This document shows positions 30,591-40,680 of a DNA stretch of 64,000 bases, piece by piece; position 1 is the stretch's first letter, and each line of letters begins with the position of its first letter. Both the position numbers and the translations under genes were made by a program. The stretch is from Vreelandella olivaria (GTDB taxonomy: Bacteria > Pseudomonadota > Gammaproteobacteria > Pseudomonadales > Halomonadaceae). Below the pieces are notes generated by a model. It worked only from the letters and a program-made list of their open reading frames with translations. It was not told the origin of the DNA and ran no database searches. The stretch is taken from contig NZ_JALPZO010000112.1 in the NCBI RefSeq assembly GCF_023507745.1, positions 1 to 64,000 of the forward strand, written 5' to 3'.

Positions 30591-31325
30591 TTAGCGAATT
30601 AAAGGCCGCCAGTGCCGTCCATCAAGAACCTCAACCGGTGTGAAAGCCTGCTTGTAACGCATTTTACGGCACTCCTCAATCCAATACCCAAGGTATAGGT
30701 GAGGCAGTGTCTTATGACGGCAGAACTCAATCAGTTTAAGAATGGCAAAGGTGCCCAGCGAGCGTTTATCCAGCGCTTCACTAACGCCGAAAAAGGTATA
30801 GATGGCTGAAAGCCCGTGCTCTAACTGATCAAAGGCGGCAACAGCGACCAGCTCTTCACCGAGATACAGTTCCATCAAATGCGCATACGGCTCCTCCAAG
30901 GTAAGAAATGTGCGGTACTGGTCTCTGCTGGGAGGATACATATCACCATCTGCATGGCGTAAACGAATATAGTCAGCGTAAAGAGCGTAGTGCTTAGATG
31001 AAAAACGTGCGGGTATTACCCGCGTAGTGATGTCACTATTGCGGCGTAAGATTTTTCTCTGTGTGCGGTTGGCCATAAAATGGCTGACCGGAATGCGCAC
31101 AGAGCGGCAAGCGTTACAGCCTTCACAGTGCGGGCGATACAGGTGGCGCCCACTACGTCGAAACCCCAGCAAGGAAAGCGAGTCATACACACCTGGAACT
31201 GGCGACTCCTGAGGATCCAGAAAGAGTGTTGTAGCCTCTCGGTCTGGCAGGTAACTGCAAGCGTGGGGCACGGTCAGGAAGAAGCGCAAATCCCGCACGG
31301 GGCGGCGAGGAGCGTTACTACTCAC
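30591..31325 (-). CDS. bpt: Aspartate/glutamate leucyltransferase (Bpt/Ate family)
   Basis: Bpt transfers leucine from Leu-tRNA to proteins that start with Asp or Glu, making them ClpS substrates. The 244-residue protein has the Ate N-domain motif PHCEGCNACRSVRIPV with its cysteine cluster, and the GNAT-like C-domain containing YTFFGVSEALDKRSLGTFAILKLIEF in the frame and YLGYWIEECRKMRYK. Gammaproteobacterial members of this size are of the Bpt type, so I prefer that to arginyltransferase. It is followed by infA and preceded by aat with a 34-base gap. Confidence 0.92.
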   Translation of the reverse strand: MSSNAPRRPVRDLRFFLTVPHACSYLPDREATTLFLDPQESPVPGVYDSLSLLGFRRSGRHLYRPHCEGCNACRSVRIPVSHFMANRTQRKILRRNSDITTRVIPARFSSKHYALYADYIRLRHADGDMYPPSRDQYRTFLTLEEPYAHLMELYLGEELVAVAAFDQLEHGLSAIYTFFGVSEALDKRSLGTFAILKLIEFCRHKTLPHLYLGYWIEECRKMRYKQAFTPVEVLDGRHWRPLIR

Positions 31326-31359
31326 GGCTTGCCTCCTAGGTTAATCTGGCATTCAGTTA

Positions 31360-32106
31360 TTATGTCTCATCAGCCGAGGCAATGGCACTAAGCCACGGCG
31401 ATATGGGTACAGTAGGTGCCCCATGGGTTGGAGATGTTAAGCTAAAAGCCTTTTCAGGCAACCACTGTTCAAGATAGTTGATGAACGTCTCACGGGCGAC
31501 CGTTGTTGCGCCAAGGCTGGCTAAATGCGGTGTGTGCATTTGGCAATCAATGAGTTTGCCATCATGACACTGCATCGCGCGGGCGAGGTGGGCCAGCGCT
31601 ATTTTTGAGGCGTCCGGTACGCTTGAGAACATGGACTCGCCAAAAAATACGGGGCCCATGGCCACACCGTACAGGCCGCCCACTAAATGACCTGATTGAT
31701 ACACTTCGATGCTATGGGCAATGCCCAACTCGTGTAAATGTTGATAGGCGCGGCGCATATCAGCGTTTATCCAGGTGTCGTGTTCACCGTGACGGGGGGC
31801 AGCACAGGATTCAACAACGCGTTGAAAGTGTTGATCCAGGCTGACAACAAAGCCACCATTACGCAAACGTTTGGCAAGACTGCGCCGCAGTTTAAATTGT
31901 GCTGGCTCCAGAACCATACGTGGGTCTGGGCTCCACCAAAGGACCGGATCGCCGTCGCTGTACCAGGGGAAAATTCCCCGCCGGTATGCCTCAACCAGCC
32001 AATGGGGGGAAAGCTCTCCTCCAGCTGCCAGTAGGCCATTGGGCGTCTCCAGAGCCAGCGCTGTGGATGGAAATGTTGGATATGGCGATGAAAGCCAGGG
32101 TAGCAT
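31360..32106 (-). CDS. aat: Leucyl/phenylalanyl-tRNA--protein transferase
   Basis: Aat adds Leu or Phe to proteins beginning with Arg or Lys, creating N-degrons for ClpS. The 248 residues contain the family blocks GLLAAGGELSPHWLVEAYRRGIFPWY, WWSPDPRMVL, FGESMFS and LIDCQMHTPHLASLGA in the frame. It is divergent from ftsK and upstream of bpt, so both N-terminal transferases are probably co-transcribed. Confidence 0.96.
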   Translation of the reverse strand: MLPWLSSPYPTFPSTALALETPNGLLAAGGELSPHWLVEAYRRGIFPWYSDGDPVLWWSPDPRMVLEPAQFKLRRSLAKRLRNGGFVVSLDQHFQRVVESCAAPRHGEHDTWINADMRRAYQHLHELGIAHSIEVYQSGHLVGGLYGVAMGPVFFGESMFSSVPDASKIALAHLARAMQCHDGKLIDCQMHTPHLASLGATTVARETFINYLEQWLPEKAFSLTSPTHGAPTVPISPWLSAIASADET

Positions 32107-32224
32107 CTTTTGCTCCTGTTACTGACCGCTTTAATGGAAGCTCTGTGACGGCGGAAGGATGCTCGGTATGATGCAAACTCGCAAGTGGATTAAAGACGCC
32201 ATCGAGGTGTAAAGGGAGAATCGC

Positions 32225-35200
32225 TTGAAAGTAAATAAGGCGGTAGACAAGCGAAGGCAGCGTAATTCGCGTCAACCATCAACATCAGCCTCGTCGGCCA
32301 GGGTTAAAGCCGCAAAGGATAAAGCCCGCCGGTTTGGTCTGCGCTTGCAAGGCTCGGTACGCGAAGGCGTGGTCGTGGTGTTGCTTGCGCTATGTGTATT
32401 CTTGCTGTTGGCTCTGTTTAGTTATCACCCCGCTGATCCTGGTTGGTCTTATCAGGGGCCGGAAACGGATGTTCGAAACTGGATGGGGCCTGTTGGCGCC
32501 TGGCTGGCTGATGTGCTGTATTCGCTACTCGGCGCCAGTGCATTGTGGTGGCCAGGTATGTTTGGTTACGGGGCGTGGTGGCTAATGCGCTCTCGTCAGG
32601 TGCGTTTTGAGCTGGACCCGGTTGCTATTGCTGTACATGCTGGTGGATTGGTATTGCTAATGTTTGGCACCACCATGTTGGGCGCGCTGCATTTTTACCA
32701 CCCCAATAGCATGCTGCCTTATGCTTCCGGTGGTATTTTGGGAGAAGGGCTGGTTGGAACACTAAAGCCACTGGTCAGCAGTGGTGGCGTTGGTTTAATT
32801 GCTGCCGCGCTTATTTTGATTGGTTTTCCGCTGTTTAGTGGAATGTCGTGGTTGCAAGTGGCGGATGAGATAGGCCGGCGGCTGTGTAAAGTGGGTGGCT
32901 GGTTCAGCGCCCGCCGAGCAAAAGGGCGCGAAAAGCGTGCCGAGCGTACGGCAATACGTGCTGCTGCCAAGGCGGCTTCTCAAAAAGTAAAAGAGAGATC
33001 CCTGGCCGAGGCCAAACCCGCTGACATCAGTGCCGCTGCCCCCCCGTTATCCACCCAGAAGCGTAATGCGGACAGTGTCAAAAGTGGCGTCACTGATGAG
33101 CATGCCTGGAAGCGTGGTCGTGAACGCCACGAGCCGAGCTTCTCGTCATCGTTAATCGGTGATGATGAAGCGTCAGCAGCTACAGATACGTCCATCCCCT
33201 GGGAGGTTGCTAGCGCACCCAGCGCTTTCAAGGCGGAGAGCATGGAAAGCACGCCCAAAGCGCCCCGTGAAGATGCATTTTCAGCACGCATACCAGCCGA
33301 TGAAGAGCCTGTCGCTCCCTCGGTACCACTTTCCGCCAAAGAGCCTGCGCCACCTGCGGATGAGGTGGCGTTCAGCGCAGCGACCGCCTCTCAAGCAGCG
33401 GACGATAGCACCCATGATGTGCCTGTGGAGCCGCAAGGCGTTAAAAGCGACGAGGCCCCGGTTACTGATGAGGCTCCAGCCATTTCGCTGCGTGCCACAC
33501 GCAAGAACGCTGCTCCCACGATACCACTGCTCACCGGGACCGACCCCGAAGACGCGGCTACTGATGATTCGTCGACTGATGAAGTGCCCACTCACCCGGC
33601 GCCCATTGCCGCTGAGCCACGCCGGGAACGGGTACCTGAGGTGGTGCCAGAGCCGGTTTGGAATGACGACGAGGATGATATGGTGTTGCCATCTTCGGTT
33701 ACCCCGGCGCGTCATGAGCCAACGTTCTTTGCTGAACCAGCAGAGGAGGAGGCCGATAATGGCCCGACACTCTGGACGGTGGAACATTTGCAAAGCCAGC
33801 GCCCGGCATTTGAGACCGTTGATGAGCCGGAAGGGGATGTTCCCAGCTTGCAGTTGCTAACACCACCAGAGCCGCACCAGCCAAACTATACCGATGAACA
33901 GCTGGCGGACATGGCGGAACTGCTGGAGGTCCGGTTGCGGGAGTATGGGGTTAAAGCGGAAGTCGTGGATACCTGGCCTGGGCCGGTCATTACCCGCTTT
34001 GAAATTAAGCCAGCGGCGGGCGTGAAGGTGTCGAAGATCAGTAATCTGGCGAAGGATCTGGCCCGTTCACTGATGGTGAAAAGTGTGCGGGTGGTCGAGG
34101 TGATTCCTGGCCGCCCCACGGTGGGTATCGAGATTCCTAACCCCCATCGGGCGATGATTCGTCTGCGGGAAGTCATCGACTCCGAGCGTTATCAGCAGGA
34201 GAGTTCGCCACTGACCATGGCACTGGGCCAGGATATTGGTGGTGGCCCTGTCGTCGCCAACCTCGGCAAAATGCCCCACCTTCTGGTGGCAGGCACCACC
34301 GGTTCCGGTAAGTCGGTGGGGGTCAACGCCATGCTGATTTCCATGCTGCTGAAAGCCAAGCCTGATGAGCTCAAACTCATCATGGTGGATCCGAAGATGC
34401 TGGAGTTGTCGGTGTATGACGGTATCCCGCACTTATTGGCGCCCGTCGTCACGGATATGAAAGAGGCGGCTAACAGTCTGCGTTGGTGTGTGGCGGAAAT
34501 GGAGCGTCGTTATAAGCTGATGGCGGCCATGGGCGTTCGTAATATCGCCGGTTTTAATGCTCGCCTGGATGAAGCTGAATGCGCCGGGGCTCAGGTGGCT
34601 GACCCGCTTTGGGAGCCTCAGCCATGGGAAATGCATCAAACACCCCCTGTGTTGGAAAAACTGCCCTACATCGTGGTTGTGATTGATGAGTTTGCCGATA
34701 TGTTTATGATTGTTGGCAAAAAAGTCGAGGAACTTATTGCCCGGCTGGCCCAGAAAGCGCGTGCGGCGGGGATTCACCTCATTCTGGCGACTCAGCGTCC
34801 TTCTGTTGACGTGGTAACCGGTTTGATTAAGGCCAACATTCCCTCGCGGATGGCATTCCAGGTATCGTCACGGATTGATTCGCGCACTATTCTGGATCAG
34901 GGCGGTGCCGAAAGCCTGCTGGGGCATGGTGATATGCTTTATTTGCCTGCTGGCTCCGGGCCGCCCAATCGCGTCCATGGTGCCTTTGTGGATGACGATG
35001 AAGTGCACCGTATAGTGGATGACTGGAAGCGCCGTGGAGAACCTGAGTATATTGATGAAATTCTCTCCGGTGGTGTCTCCGCAGATGCCTTGACTGGTCT
35101 GGAAGCTGAAGGTGTGGATGGAGATGATGCTGAGCAGGATGCACTCTATGATGAGGCTGTTCAGTTTGTCACTGAAACGCGCAAAGCGTCGATTTCTGCG

Positions 35201-35335
35201 GTACAGCGCCGCTTCAAGATCGGCTATAACCGAGCGGCTCGCCTTGTCGAGGCCATGGAGGGGGCCGGTGTGGTTTCCTCTATGGGCTCTAACGGTGCTC
35301 GCGAAGTACTAGCGCCACCCCCGGTGGGGCATTAG
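32225..35335 (+). CDS. ftsK: DNA translocase FtsK
   Basis: FtsK anchors at the septum and pumps chromosomal DNA to allow dimer resolution at dif. The 1036 residues comprise a basic N-terminus, about four membrane spans in residues 50-205, an acidic Pro/Ala/Glu-rich linker of roughly 330 residues, and the motor: alpha/beta domains with Walker [11 protein letters not shown] near residue 690 and Walker [12 protein letters not shown] near 816. The gamma winged-helix, which reads KOPS, closes the protein ([21 protein letters not shown]). Start is TTG at 32225, with AGGGAG seven bases upstream. The motor ATPase motif is unbroken. A hairpin follows. Confidence 0.96.
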   Translation: MKVNKAVDKRRQRNSRQPSTSASSARVKAAKDKARRFGLRLQGSVREGVVVVLLALCVFLLLALFSYHPADPGWSYQGPETDVRNWMGPVGAWLADVLYSLLGASALWWPGMFGYGAWWLMRSRQVRFELDPVAIAVHAGGLVLLMFGTTMLGALHFYHPNSMLPYASGGILGEGLVGTLKPLVSSGGVGLIAAALILIGFPLFSGMSWLQVADEIGRRLCKVGGWFSARRAKGREKRAERTAIRAAAKAASQKVKERSLAEAKPADISAAAPPLSTQKRNADSVKSGVTDEHAWKRGRERHEPSFSSSLIGDDEASAATDTSIPWEVASAPSAFKAESMESTPKAPREDAFSARIPADEEPVAPSVPLSAKEPAPPADEVAFSAATASQAADDSTHDVPVEPQGVKSDEAPVTDEAPAISLRATRKNAAPTIPLLTGTDPEDAATDDSSTDEVPTHPAPIAAEPRRERVPEVVPEPVWNDDEDDMVLPSSVTPARHEPTFFAEPAEEEADNGPTLWTVEHLQSQRPAFETVDEPEGDVPSLQLLTPPEPHQPNYTDEQLADMAELLEVRLREYGVKAEVVDTWPGPVITRFEIKPAAGVKVSKISNLAKDLARSLMVKSVRVVEVIPGRPTVGIEIPNPHRAMIRLREVIDSERYQQESSPLTMALGQDIGGGPVVANLGKMPHLLVAGTTGSGKSVGVNAMLISMLLKAKPDELKLIMVDPKMLELSVYDGIPHLLAPVVTDMKEAANSLRWCVAEMERRYKLMAAMGVRNIAGFNARLDEAECAGAQVADPLWEPQPWEMHQTPPVLEKLPYIVVVIDEFADMFMIVGKKVEELIARLAQKARAAGIHLILATQRPSVDVVTGLIKANIPSRMAFQVSSRIDSRTILDQGGAESLLGHGDMLYLPAGSGPPNRVHGAFVDDDEVHRIVDDWKRRGEPEYIDEILSGGVSADALTGLEAEGVDGDDAEQDALYDEAVQFVTETRKASISAVQRRFKIGYNRAARLVEAMEGAGVVSSMGSNGAREVLAPPPVGH

Positions 35336-35392
35336 GGCTCTGGTCGCCTGGCTCTGGAATCTTTAAATCATGCAATAAGCGTGAAAGTCGCG

Positions 35393-35418
35393 CCGCAGGT
35401 GAAACCCTGCGGTGCTTT
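35393..35418 (+). terminator. Intrinsic terminator of ftsK
   Basis: CCGCAGG pairs with CCTGCGG around a short GTGAAAC loop, followed by TGCTTTTC, 55 bases after the stop. Confidence 0.65.
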
Positions 35419-35554
35419 TCGCGTCTGAGAAGCACATGGAACGTCTTAACGCTTTTCGGCTGAGGAATGATCAATAATGCGTCAGTATGGATCATCAAAA
35501 GCAATCAGCTTAAGCACGACCGCTTTTGGCAATAGTTGCCTAGGGAGTACTGTA

Positions 35555-36208
35555 ATGCGCGATACCAACACACGACGACCTTCATCTTTGGCATTGGCTG
35601 CCAGTGCATTTGGTTTGACCTTTGCTGCCCCCGCCGTGTGGGCGAATGAGGCTGCCGAGCGTTTAACTGAGCGGCTTGATCCATTAGAAAGTTATCAAGC
35701 GACCTTTGAACAGCAAATATTGGGTAGCAGTGGTGAGCGTTTGCAAAGCGCGCGAGGCGAAATGTGGCTCTCGCGCCCTGGCATGTTGCGCTGGGAAGTG
35801 GAAGCTCCCTATTCACAAATCGTCGTCTCAGATGGTGCTGATGTTTACTTATATGACCCTGACCTGGAACAGGTGACGGTTCAGACGATGGATGATCGTG
35901 TGACTCACACTCCAGCATTGCTGCTCTCGGGCAGCGCTTCTGATGTGACTGCCAGTTACGATGTCTTTTACGAGCAAGAGAACGGAGATGATGTTTTTAC
36001 GTTAATACCTTCTTCGGCAGATACCCTGTTTGAAGAGTTGAGCATGGTGTTTGATGGCCAAACGCTCTCTGAACTATGGATGATGGATAGTACCGGGCAG
36101 CGCACTGCGATCACATTCAGCAACATAACGCATAATGGCAATATCGACCGCAGCCTGTTTAACTTTGACATTCCCGAAGGCACTGACGTGATTCGTGAAG
36201 GGTTCTAG
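35555..36208 (+). CDS. lolA: Outer-membrane lipoprotein carrier protein LolA
   Basis: LolA ferries lipoproteins across the periplasm from LolCDE to LolB. From the ATG at 35555, preceded by AGGGAGT, it is 217 residues; an in-frame ATG at 35477 would add 26 residues ahead of the signal peptide and is unlikely. The signal peptide ends AVWANEA near residue 30. The mature part has the LolA half-barrel blocks YQATFEQQILGSSG, SRPGMLRWEVEAPYSQIVVSDG in the frame, and NGNIDRSLFNFDIPEGTDVI. It sits between ftsK and rarA, the usual gammaproteobacterial arrangement. Confidence 0.95.
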   Translation: MRDTNTRRPSSLALAASAFGLTFAAPAVWANEAAERLTERLDPLESYQATFEQQILGSSGERLQSARGEMWLSRPGMLRWEVEAPYSQIVVSDGADVYLYDPDLEQVTVQTMDDRVTHTPALLLSGSASDVTASYDVFYEQENGDDVFTLIPSSADTLFEELSMVFDGQTLSELWMMDSTGQRTAITFSNITHNGNIDRSLFNFDIPEGTDVIREGF

Positions 36209-36228
36209 CCCTGCTGCATCTATCGCTG

Positions 36229-36254
36229 GATCAGGCGCCTTAGGGCGCCTGATC
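36229..36254. terminator. Perfect 11-bp hairpin between convergent lolA and rarA
   Basis: GATCAGGCGCC and GGCGCCTGATC pair perfectly around a TTAG loop. The right half lies inside the last codons of rarA. There is no T run on either side, so it may be a bidirectional pause or RNA 3'-end stabiliser rather than a classic terminator. Confidence 0.6.
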
Positions 36255-37574
36255 TGCTTCCTGGTCACGCTGTTCACGCCACGCCATGATTTCCCCAAAA
36301 CGCTTCTCCTGCCCTAGCGCGCTGGGTTCATAAAAGCGCGTTTTGGGTATCGCTTCCGGCCAGCAGTCGTGGGCACTGCCTGCCGGGTAGCCGTCGGGTT
36401 CATTATGGGCATAGCGGTATCCCTCACCATGGCCTAACTGCTCCATTAGCCTGGTTGGCGCATTGCGCAGATAATTGGGAACCTCAAGCTGAGGCTGCTG
36501 CTGGACAAACTGTTTGGCTGCATGCCAGGCTTGGTCGATCCGGTTGCTTTTAGGTGCTATCGCCAAGTGAATCGCCGCGTGGGCGATAGCCCGCTGCCCT
36601 TCGTAGTCGCCCAGGCGTAAATAGGCATCCCAGGCGGCAATCACCAGCGGCAAGGCGCGCGGGTCGGCATTACCCACATCTTCGGAGGCGATGGCGGTTA
36701 AGCGGCGCACAATATCTAGTGGGTCGCCACCGCCCTGCACAAAACGCGCCATATAGAGAAGTGCTGCGTCGGGGCGTGATGAGCGAATGGATTTATGTAT
36801 TGCGGAAAGCAAGTCGTAATAAGCGTCGCCCTGCTTGTCAAAAGCACTTGACTGATGACCAACCACATCGGCCAGCACGGATTTTTTCAGTACTTCCTGA
36901 TCATTATACTTTTCGGTAAAGTCACAAGCTGTTTCCAGCAGCCCCAATGCGCGGCGCGCATCGCCAGCGCTGGCATGTGCCAGTGCCTCCAGTACGCCAT
37001 CTTCAACCGTGATGTGACGCTTACCCAAGCCGCGGGGTTTGTCGCCCAGTGCTTGCTGCATGACCGCTATTAGCTCGTCCTGGGTCAGCGACTTGAGCAC
37101 ATAGACTCTGGCACGGGAGAGCAGTGCGGAATTCACTTCAAAGGAAGGGTTTTCCGTTGTGGCGCCAATCAGGGTTAACAGGCCTGATTCTACATGAGGT
37201 AATAACGCGTCCTGCTGACTCTTGTTTAAACGATGAATTTCGTCTAAAAACAGCAGTGTGGGCGATATGCTCTGTTGGGCTCGTTCTACTGCTGCCCTAA
37301 TCTCCTTAACTCCCGCCATCACGGCACTGAGATGCTCAAGGTGAGCGTTGGAGGCGCGCGCGAGCAGCTCGGCCAGGGTCGTTTTACCTACACCGGGTGG
37401 TCCCCATAAAATCATTGAACGCACCACGCCTGATTCCACCATGCGCCGCAATGGCTTATCAGGTCCTATCAGCGCTTGCTGACCGATATAGTCATCAAGG
37501 GTCAGTGGGCGCATACGGTAAGCGAGAGGCGCATCCTCACCAGGCGAGGCATGCTGTCGATCAAAAAGATCCAT
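36240..37574 (-). CDS. rarA: Replication-associated recombination protein A (RarA/MgsA)
   Basis: RarA is an AAA+ clamp-loader-like ATPase acting at stalled replication forks. The start at 37574 (MDLFDRQ) follows GGAAG and gives 444 residues; the frame stays open 50 codons further but that extension has no coding character. Motifs: [16 protein letters not shown], Walker [15 protein letters not shown], Walker [10 protein letters not shown], sensor 1 [13 protein letters not shown], and the C-terminal tetramer region. It is convergent with lolA. Confidence 0.95.
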   Translation of the reverse strand: MDLFDRQHASPGEDAPLAYRMRPLTLDDYIGQQALIGPDKPLRRMVESGVVRSMILWGPPGVGKTTLAELLARASNAHLEHLSAVMAGVKEIRAAVERAQQSISPTLLFLDEIHRLNKSQQDALLPHVESGLLTLIGATTENPSFEVNSALLSRARVYVLKSLTQDELIAVMQQALGDKPRGLGKRHITVEDGVLEALAHASAGDARRALGLLETACDFTEKYNDQEVLKKSVLADVVGHQSSAFDKQGDAYYDLLSAIHKSIRSSRPDAALLYMARFVQGGGDPLDIVRRLTAIASEDVGNADPRALPLVIAAWDAYLRLGDYEGQRAIAHAAIHLAIAPKSNRIDQAWHAAKQFVQQQPQLEVPNYLRNAPTRLMEQLGHGEGYRYAHNEPDGYPAGSAHDCWPEAIPKTRFYEPSALGQEKRFGEIMAWREQRDQEADQAP

Positions 37575-37855
37575 GTAAACTTCCGTTGTAAATCGAGACG
37601 TTGAACAACACGTTATTAACAAGTGTCTGTGGCAAACAGTGTACTGTGAGACTACCTTTGGCATAACCCAAGAGGGAAAGGGTGTTACGCAACTTTTGCC
37701 CACACTTTGGATAATAGCGCCCACTTGCCAATAATAAGTGATGAGCGCATGGTAAAGATTAACGCTAGTGTAGTAGAAACCAGCTCATGATCGCGTGCCT
37801 AACGCTCCCATTGGGAGGGGGCGGCAGGCATGACACTCATAAAGGAGACGGCACG

Positions 37856-38401
37856 ATGTTAAACCAACTGCGTCTAGATCATGCCAACATGGCGCGTATG
37901 CTCCATGTGCTGCAGCTCAAGCAAAAAACCTTGGCACAAGGGGAGCGCCCTAACTTCAAGTTAATGCGTGAGGTGGTGGATTACATCCTGTCTTACATGG
38001 ACGATTTTGCCGCGCCACTGGAAAAAATCTGCGTTGACCGACTACAGGTGAAAGCACCTGAGCATCTTCCACTGATGGAGCAGATGGCCACTGATTATCG
38101 AGAGCTGAAACCGCGACTGCTGCAGCTCTCTGGCGATATCGATATGATTCTGATGGATAATATTCTGCCAATGGATCGTTTCGCGGACGATTTGAAGTCC
38201 TATCTGGAAGCTCATCGCGCTTATTTGCGTCACGAGCGTGAAGGACTTTTTCCCCTGATTGACCAGCACTTCAGCCCCGAAGATATGGAAGAGCTTCGTG
38301 AGGCCTTACCCGAAGGGGCTGAAAAAGAGCTGGAGCGTCTCCAGCTTGCCTATCCAGAACTCTATGCCGAGCTTTGTGGTGCCGAGGTGCCGTCGGTTTA
38401 A
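37856..38401 (+). CDS. Hemerythrin-domain-like protein with altered metal site
   Basis: A 181-residue all-helical protein resembling the HHE cation-binding (hemerythrin-like) domain. The N-terminal His9 (RLDHANM) and the late pair His120 and His126 with nearby Glu residues (EAHRAYLRHEREGLFPLID) fit the pattern. The helix-2 motif usually written as HHPxE is instead AAPLE at residues 52-56, so two expected His positions are Ala; iron binding may be altered or lost. The ATG at 37856 follows AAAGGAGA. An upstream in-frame ATG (37787) is unsupported. Soluble, no signal peptide. Function unknown; family members sense or store O2, NO or iron. Confidence 0.78.
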   Translation: MLNQLRLDHANMARMLHVLQLKQKTLAQGERPNFKLMREVVDYILSYMDDFAAPLEKICVDRLQVKAPEHLPLMEQMATDYRELKPRLLQLSGDIDMILMDNILPMDRFADDLKSYLEAHRAYLRHEREGLFPLIDQHFSPEDMEELREALPEGAEKELERLQLAYPELYAELCGAEVPSV

Positions 38402-38431
38402 GAGGTGATGGGCGAACCATTCAGAGCGTAG

Positions 38432-38460
38432 CGGGGCGTGTTAGACTAGCGCCCCGTTTT
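38432..38460 (+). terminator. Intrinsic terminator after the hemerythrin-like gene
   Basis: CGGGGCG pairs with CGCCCCG around an 11-base loop, followed by TTTTCTGTT, 31 bases after the stop codon. Confidence 0.75.
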
Positions 38461-38525
38461 CTGTTGATGGCGTGGAGAGGGAGGGCTGGTGTGGAAAGAG
38501 CGTCTTTTAGGGTAGGTAGGCAATA

Positions 38526-39350
38526 ATGGTTGGACCAATACTGGTTTTTGATTCAGGTGTCGGTGGTCTTTCAGTCGCAAACTCCCTGCGCCAGCACTAC
38601 CCTGATGCAGCGATGTGCTACGCCTGTGATAATGCGTGGCTGCCCTATGGCCTGCGGGATGATGAAGCACTCGCCGAACGTATCGTGGCGGTTTGCCAGG
38701 CAGCGGTTGATGCCTGTCAGGCCAGTGTGTTGGTCGTTGCTTGCAACACTGCCAGCACGTTGGCGTTGGAAGGGCTACGTCAAACTCTCTCTATTCCTGT
38801 TATTGGTACTGTGCCCGCCATCAAACCGGCAGCCCTGATCAGCCAGACACGCCATATTGGCCTGCTTGCCACCACCGCAACGGTAAACCGGCCCTATACC
38901 CAAAGCCTGGTTGACGATTTTGCCAGTGATTGCCGTGTGAGCAAAATAGCGGCTGATGCGTTGGTCACTGAAGCGGAAGCATGGCTGGCGGGAGCCACAC
39001 TCAGTGAAGCGCGCCTCAATCAGGCACTGCTGCCGTTGTGGCAGGCTATGCGGGCAACCCCCGCCCTTGATACCGTGGTACTGGGGTGTACTCACTTTCC
39101 GCTGCTAAAACCGGTATTGGCATCGCTGGCGCCTATATCTGTTCAATGGGTGGACTCTGGCGATGCGATTGCCCGCCGAGTGGGGCAGGTGGCCAATATA
39201 CTCGCCAGTGGCTCATCCGATGGCCGTTGTTATACCACTGCCGCTGCTGATCCATTAGTCGATGGATTTGCTCAGTATGGCTTTCAAGCGCCTCAGCGAT
39301 TGATTCTGTCTGGGAGTGAGGCAGTTGTTTATGGGGCCGGGCGCCCATAG
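38526..39350 (+). CDS. murI: Glutamate racemase
   Basis: MurI makes D-glutamate for peptidoglycan. The 274 residues show the two-cysteine active site of the Asp/Glu racemase fold: VACNTAS near residue 77 and LGCTHFPLL near 189. FDSGVGGLSV near the N-terminus binds substrate, and YACDNAWLPYG (commonly GDTARFPYG in other phyla) is present in variant form. Gene stands alone between a hemerythrin-like gene and trmA. Confidence 0.93.
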   Translation: MVGPILVFDSGVGGLSVANSLRQHYPDAAMCYACDNAWLPYGLRDDEALAERIVAVCQAAVDACQASVLVVACNTASTLALEGLRQTLSIPVIGTVPAIKPAALISQTRHIGLLATTATVNRPYTQSLVDDFASDCRVSKIAADALVTEAEAWLAGATLSEARLNQALLPLWQAMRATPALDTVVLGCTHFPLLKPVLASLAPISVQWVDSGDAIARRVGQVANILASGSSDGRCYTTAAADPLVDGFAQYGFQAPQRLILSGSEAVVYGAGRP

Positions 39351-39414
39351 TCATTATTCATAGTCATTAATAGTAGTTACACGACTATCGTTACGATGTA
39401 AAAGAGGAGCCATC

Positions 39415-40530
39415 TTGGCTATCCCTACTGTAGATCCAGAACGCTATGCTGAGCAGCTAGCCGAAAAACGTGCTTACGTGGAAAGTACCTTTGCGTCCTT
39501 CGCACCGCCAGCACTGGAAGTATACCCCTCGCCAGCGAGCCACTACCGGCAACGCTGTGAGTTTAGAATCTGGCATGAACAGGATGACCTGTTTTATGCC
39601 ATGTTCGAAGTGGACCCCGAGCACCCCAAAAACAAAAAAGTAATACGTTTGGATCAGTTCCCCGTGGCCAGTGCCCACATTAACGCTTTGATGCCGCGCC
39701 TGCGCGAGGCTTTCCTCACCAGTGATGAGTTGCGCCGTCGACTGTTTCAAGTAGAGTTCTTAACCACCCTGTCCGGCGAGGCCCTGGTAACGTTGATTTA
39801 CCACCGCCCGCTGGGAGACGCCTGGGAAGCGGAAGCCCGTGCCCTTGAAGAGGCGCTGGGCATTATGATTATCGGAAGGTCCCGCAAGCAGCGTATTGTG
39901 CTGACCCGTGACCACGTGTGGGAATGCTTAACCGTGGATGGCCGCACGCTGCACTATCAACAGGTGGAAAACAGCTTTACGCAACCCAATGCGCATATTT
40001 GCCAGACGATGCTTAGTTGGGCGAGAGAGGTAACCGCAGGTCGTACCGATGAGGATTTGGTCGAGCTGTATTGCGGTAATGGCAATTTTACCATTGCCTT
40101 GGCCGAGAACTTCCGTCGAGTATTGGCCACTGAGATCTCGCGTACCTCAGTAGCCAGCGCCAACGTTAACCTGGAGGCGAATAGGGTGACCAATGCCCAG
40201 GTGGTCAGGATGTCGGCAGAGGAGTTTGCCCTGGCGCTTAAAGGTGAAAAAACCGGCCGCCGGGTGGCTGAGATGGCGCTGGATGAGTACCACTTTTCCA
40301 CCGTATTGGTTGACCCACCAAGGGCGGGGTTGGACGAGCAGAGCTGCCAACAGATCAGCGAGTATGATCAGATCGTCTATATTTCATGCAATCCGGCAAC
40401 GCTTGCCGAAAACTTAGCCATACTGACCCAAACCCATACTATTGAACGGTTTGCACTATTTGATCAGTTCCCCTTTACCCATCACTGTGAGTGTGGGGTG
40501 TGGCTTACCCGGCGTGTTGCCAGTCAGTAG
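39415..40530 (+). CDS. trmA: tRNA (uracil-5-)-methyltransferase TrmA
   Basis: TrmA methylates U54 of tRNA to make ribothymidine. The 371 residues match the usual length. The SAM motif ELYCGNGNFTIALAENF is near residue 218, and the catalytic nucleophile Cys is in YISCNPATLAENL near residue 324, with the general-base Glu in the C-terminal HHCECGVWL region. The N-terminal QRCEFRIWHE is typical. Start is TTG at 39415, six bases after AGAGGAG. Confidence 0.95.
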   Translation: MAIPTVDPERYAEQLAEKRAYVESTFASFAPPALEVYPSPASHYRQRCEFRIWHEQDDLFYAMFEVDPEHPKNKKVIRLDQFPVASAHINALMPRLREAFLTSDELRRRLFQVEFLTTLSGEALVTLIYHRPLGDAWEAEARALEEALGIMIIGRSRKQRIVLTRDHVWECLTVDGRTLHYQQVENSFTQPNAHICQTMLSWAREVTAGRTDEDLVELYCGNGNFTIALAENFRRVLATEISRTSVASANVNLEANRVTNAQVVRMSAEEFALALKGEKTGRRVAEMALDEYHFSTVLVDPPRAGLDEQSCQQISEYDQIVYISCNPATLAENLAILTQTHTIERFALFDQFPFTHHCECGVWLTRRVASQ

Positions 40531-40606
40531 CTCTTGCGAAAAAGTGTGTATGTCAATAGTGCTTATGATGCATAAGCGGCATACACCATGAATAACCTGT
40601 CAGTTG

Positions 40607-40680
40607 GTTAGGGCAACGATCATGAGTAGCGTAAGCTAGCAGGTAAAGAGGCCTAACGGCCTATTGCCCTTCGTTTTTTT
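40607..40680 (+). promoter_or_regulatory. Possible structured RNA leader or complex terminator before the glutamate dehydrogenase gene
   Basis: AGGGCAA (40610-40616) can pair with TTGCCCT (40664-40670), enclosing two small hairpins: TAGC-GTAA-GCTA with a GNRA-type loop, and AGGCC-TAAC-GGCCT. TCG and seven T residues follow directly. An alternative helix GTTAGG (40607-40612) with CCTAAC (40652-40657) would exclude the outer stem and second hairpin. It could be the trmA terminator or an attenuator for the next gene, 36 bases downstream. I match it to no known riboswitch. Confidence 0.45.

Noticed and set aside
33281-33793. A 170-codon minus-strand frame and a 233-codon second plus-strand frame (33159-33860) inside ftsK
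   Set aside because: They lie in the low-complexity acidic linker of FtsK, have no ribosome binding site, and read as Arg/Pro-rich shadow peptides.
37575-37724. 50-residue N-terminal extension of RarA
   Set aside because: The family starts at MDLF; the extension has no ribosome binding site and lies in the promoter region.
39346-39385. Short CATAGTCATTA direct repeat between murI and trmA
   Set aside because: Two 10-11 base copies only, AT-rich and without further structure; chance is likely.
40607-40680. A known riboswitch (c-di-GMP, glycine, guanidine-II or preQ1 type)
   Set aside because: I compared remembered consensus cores and found no match, so it is listed only as a candidate structured RNA.
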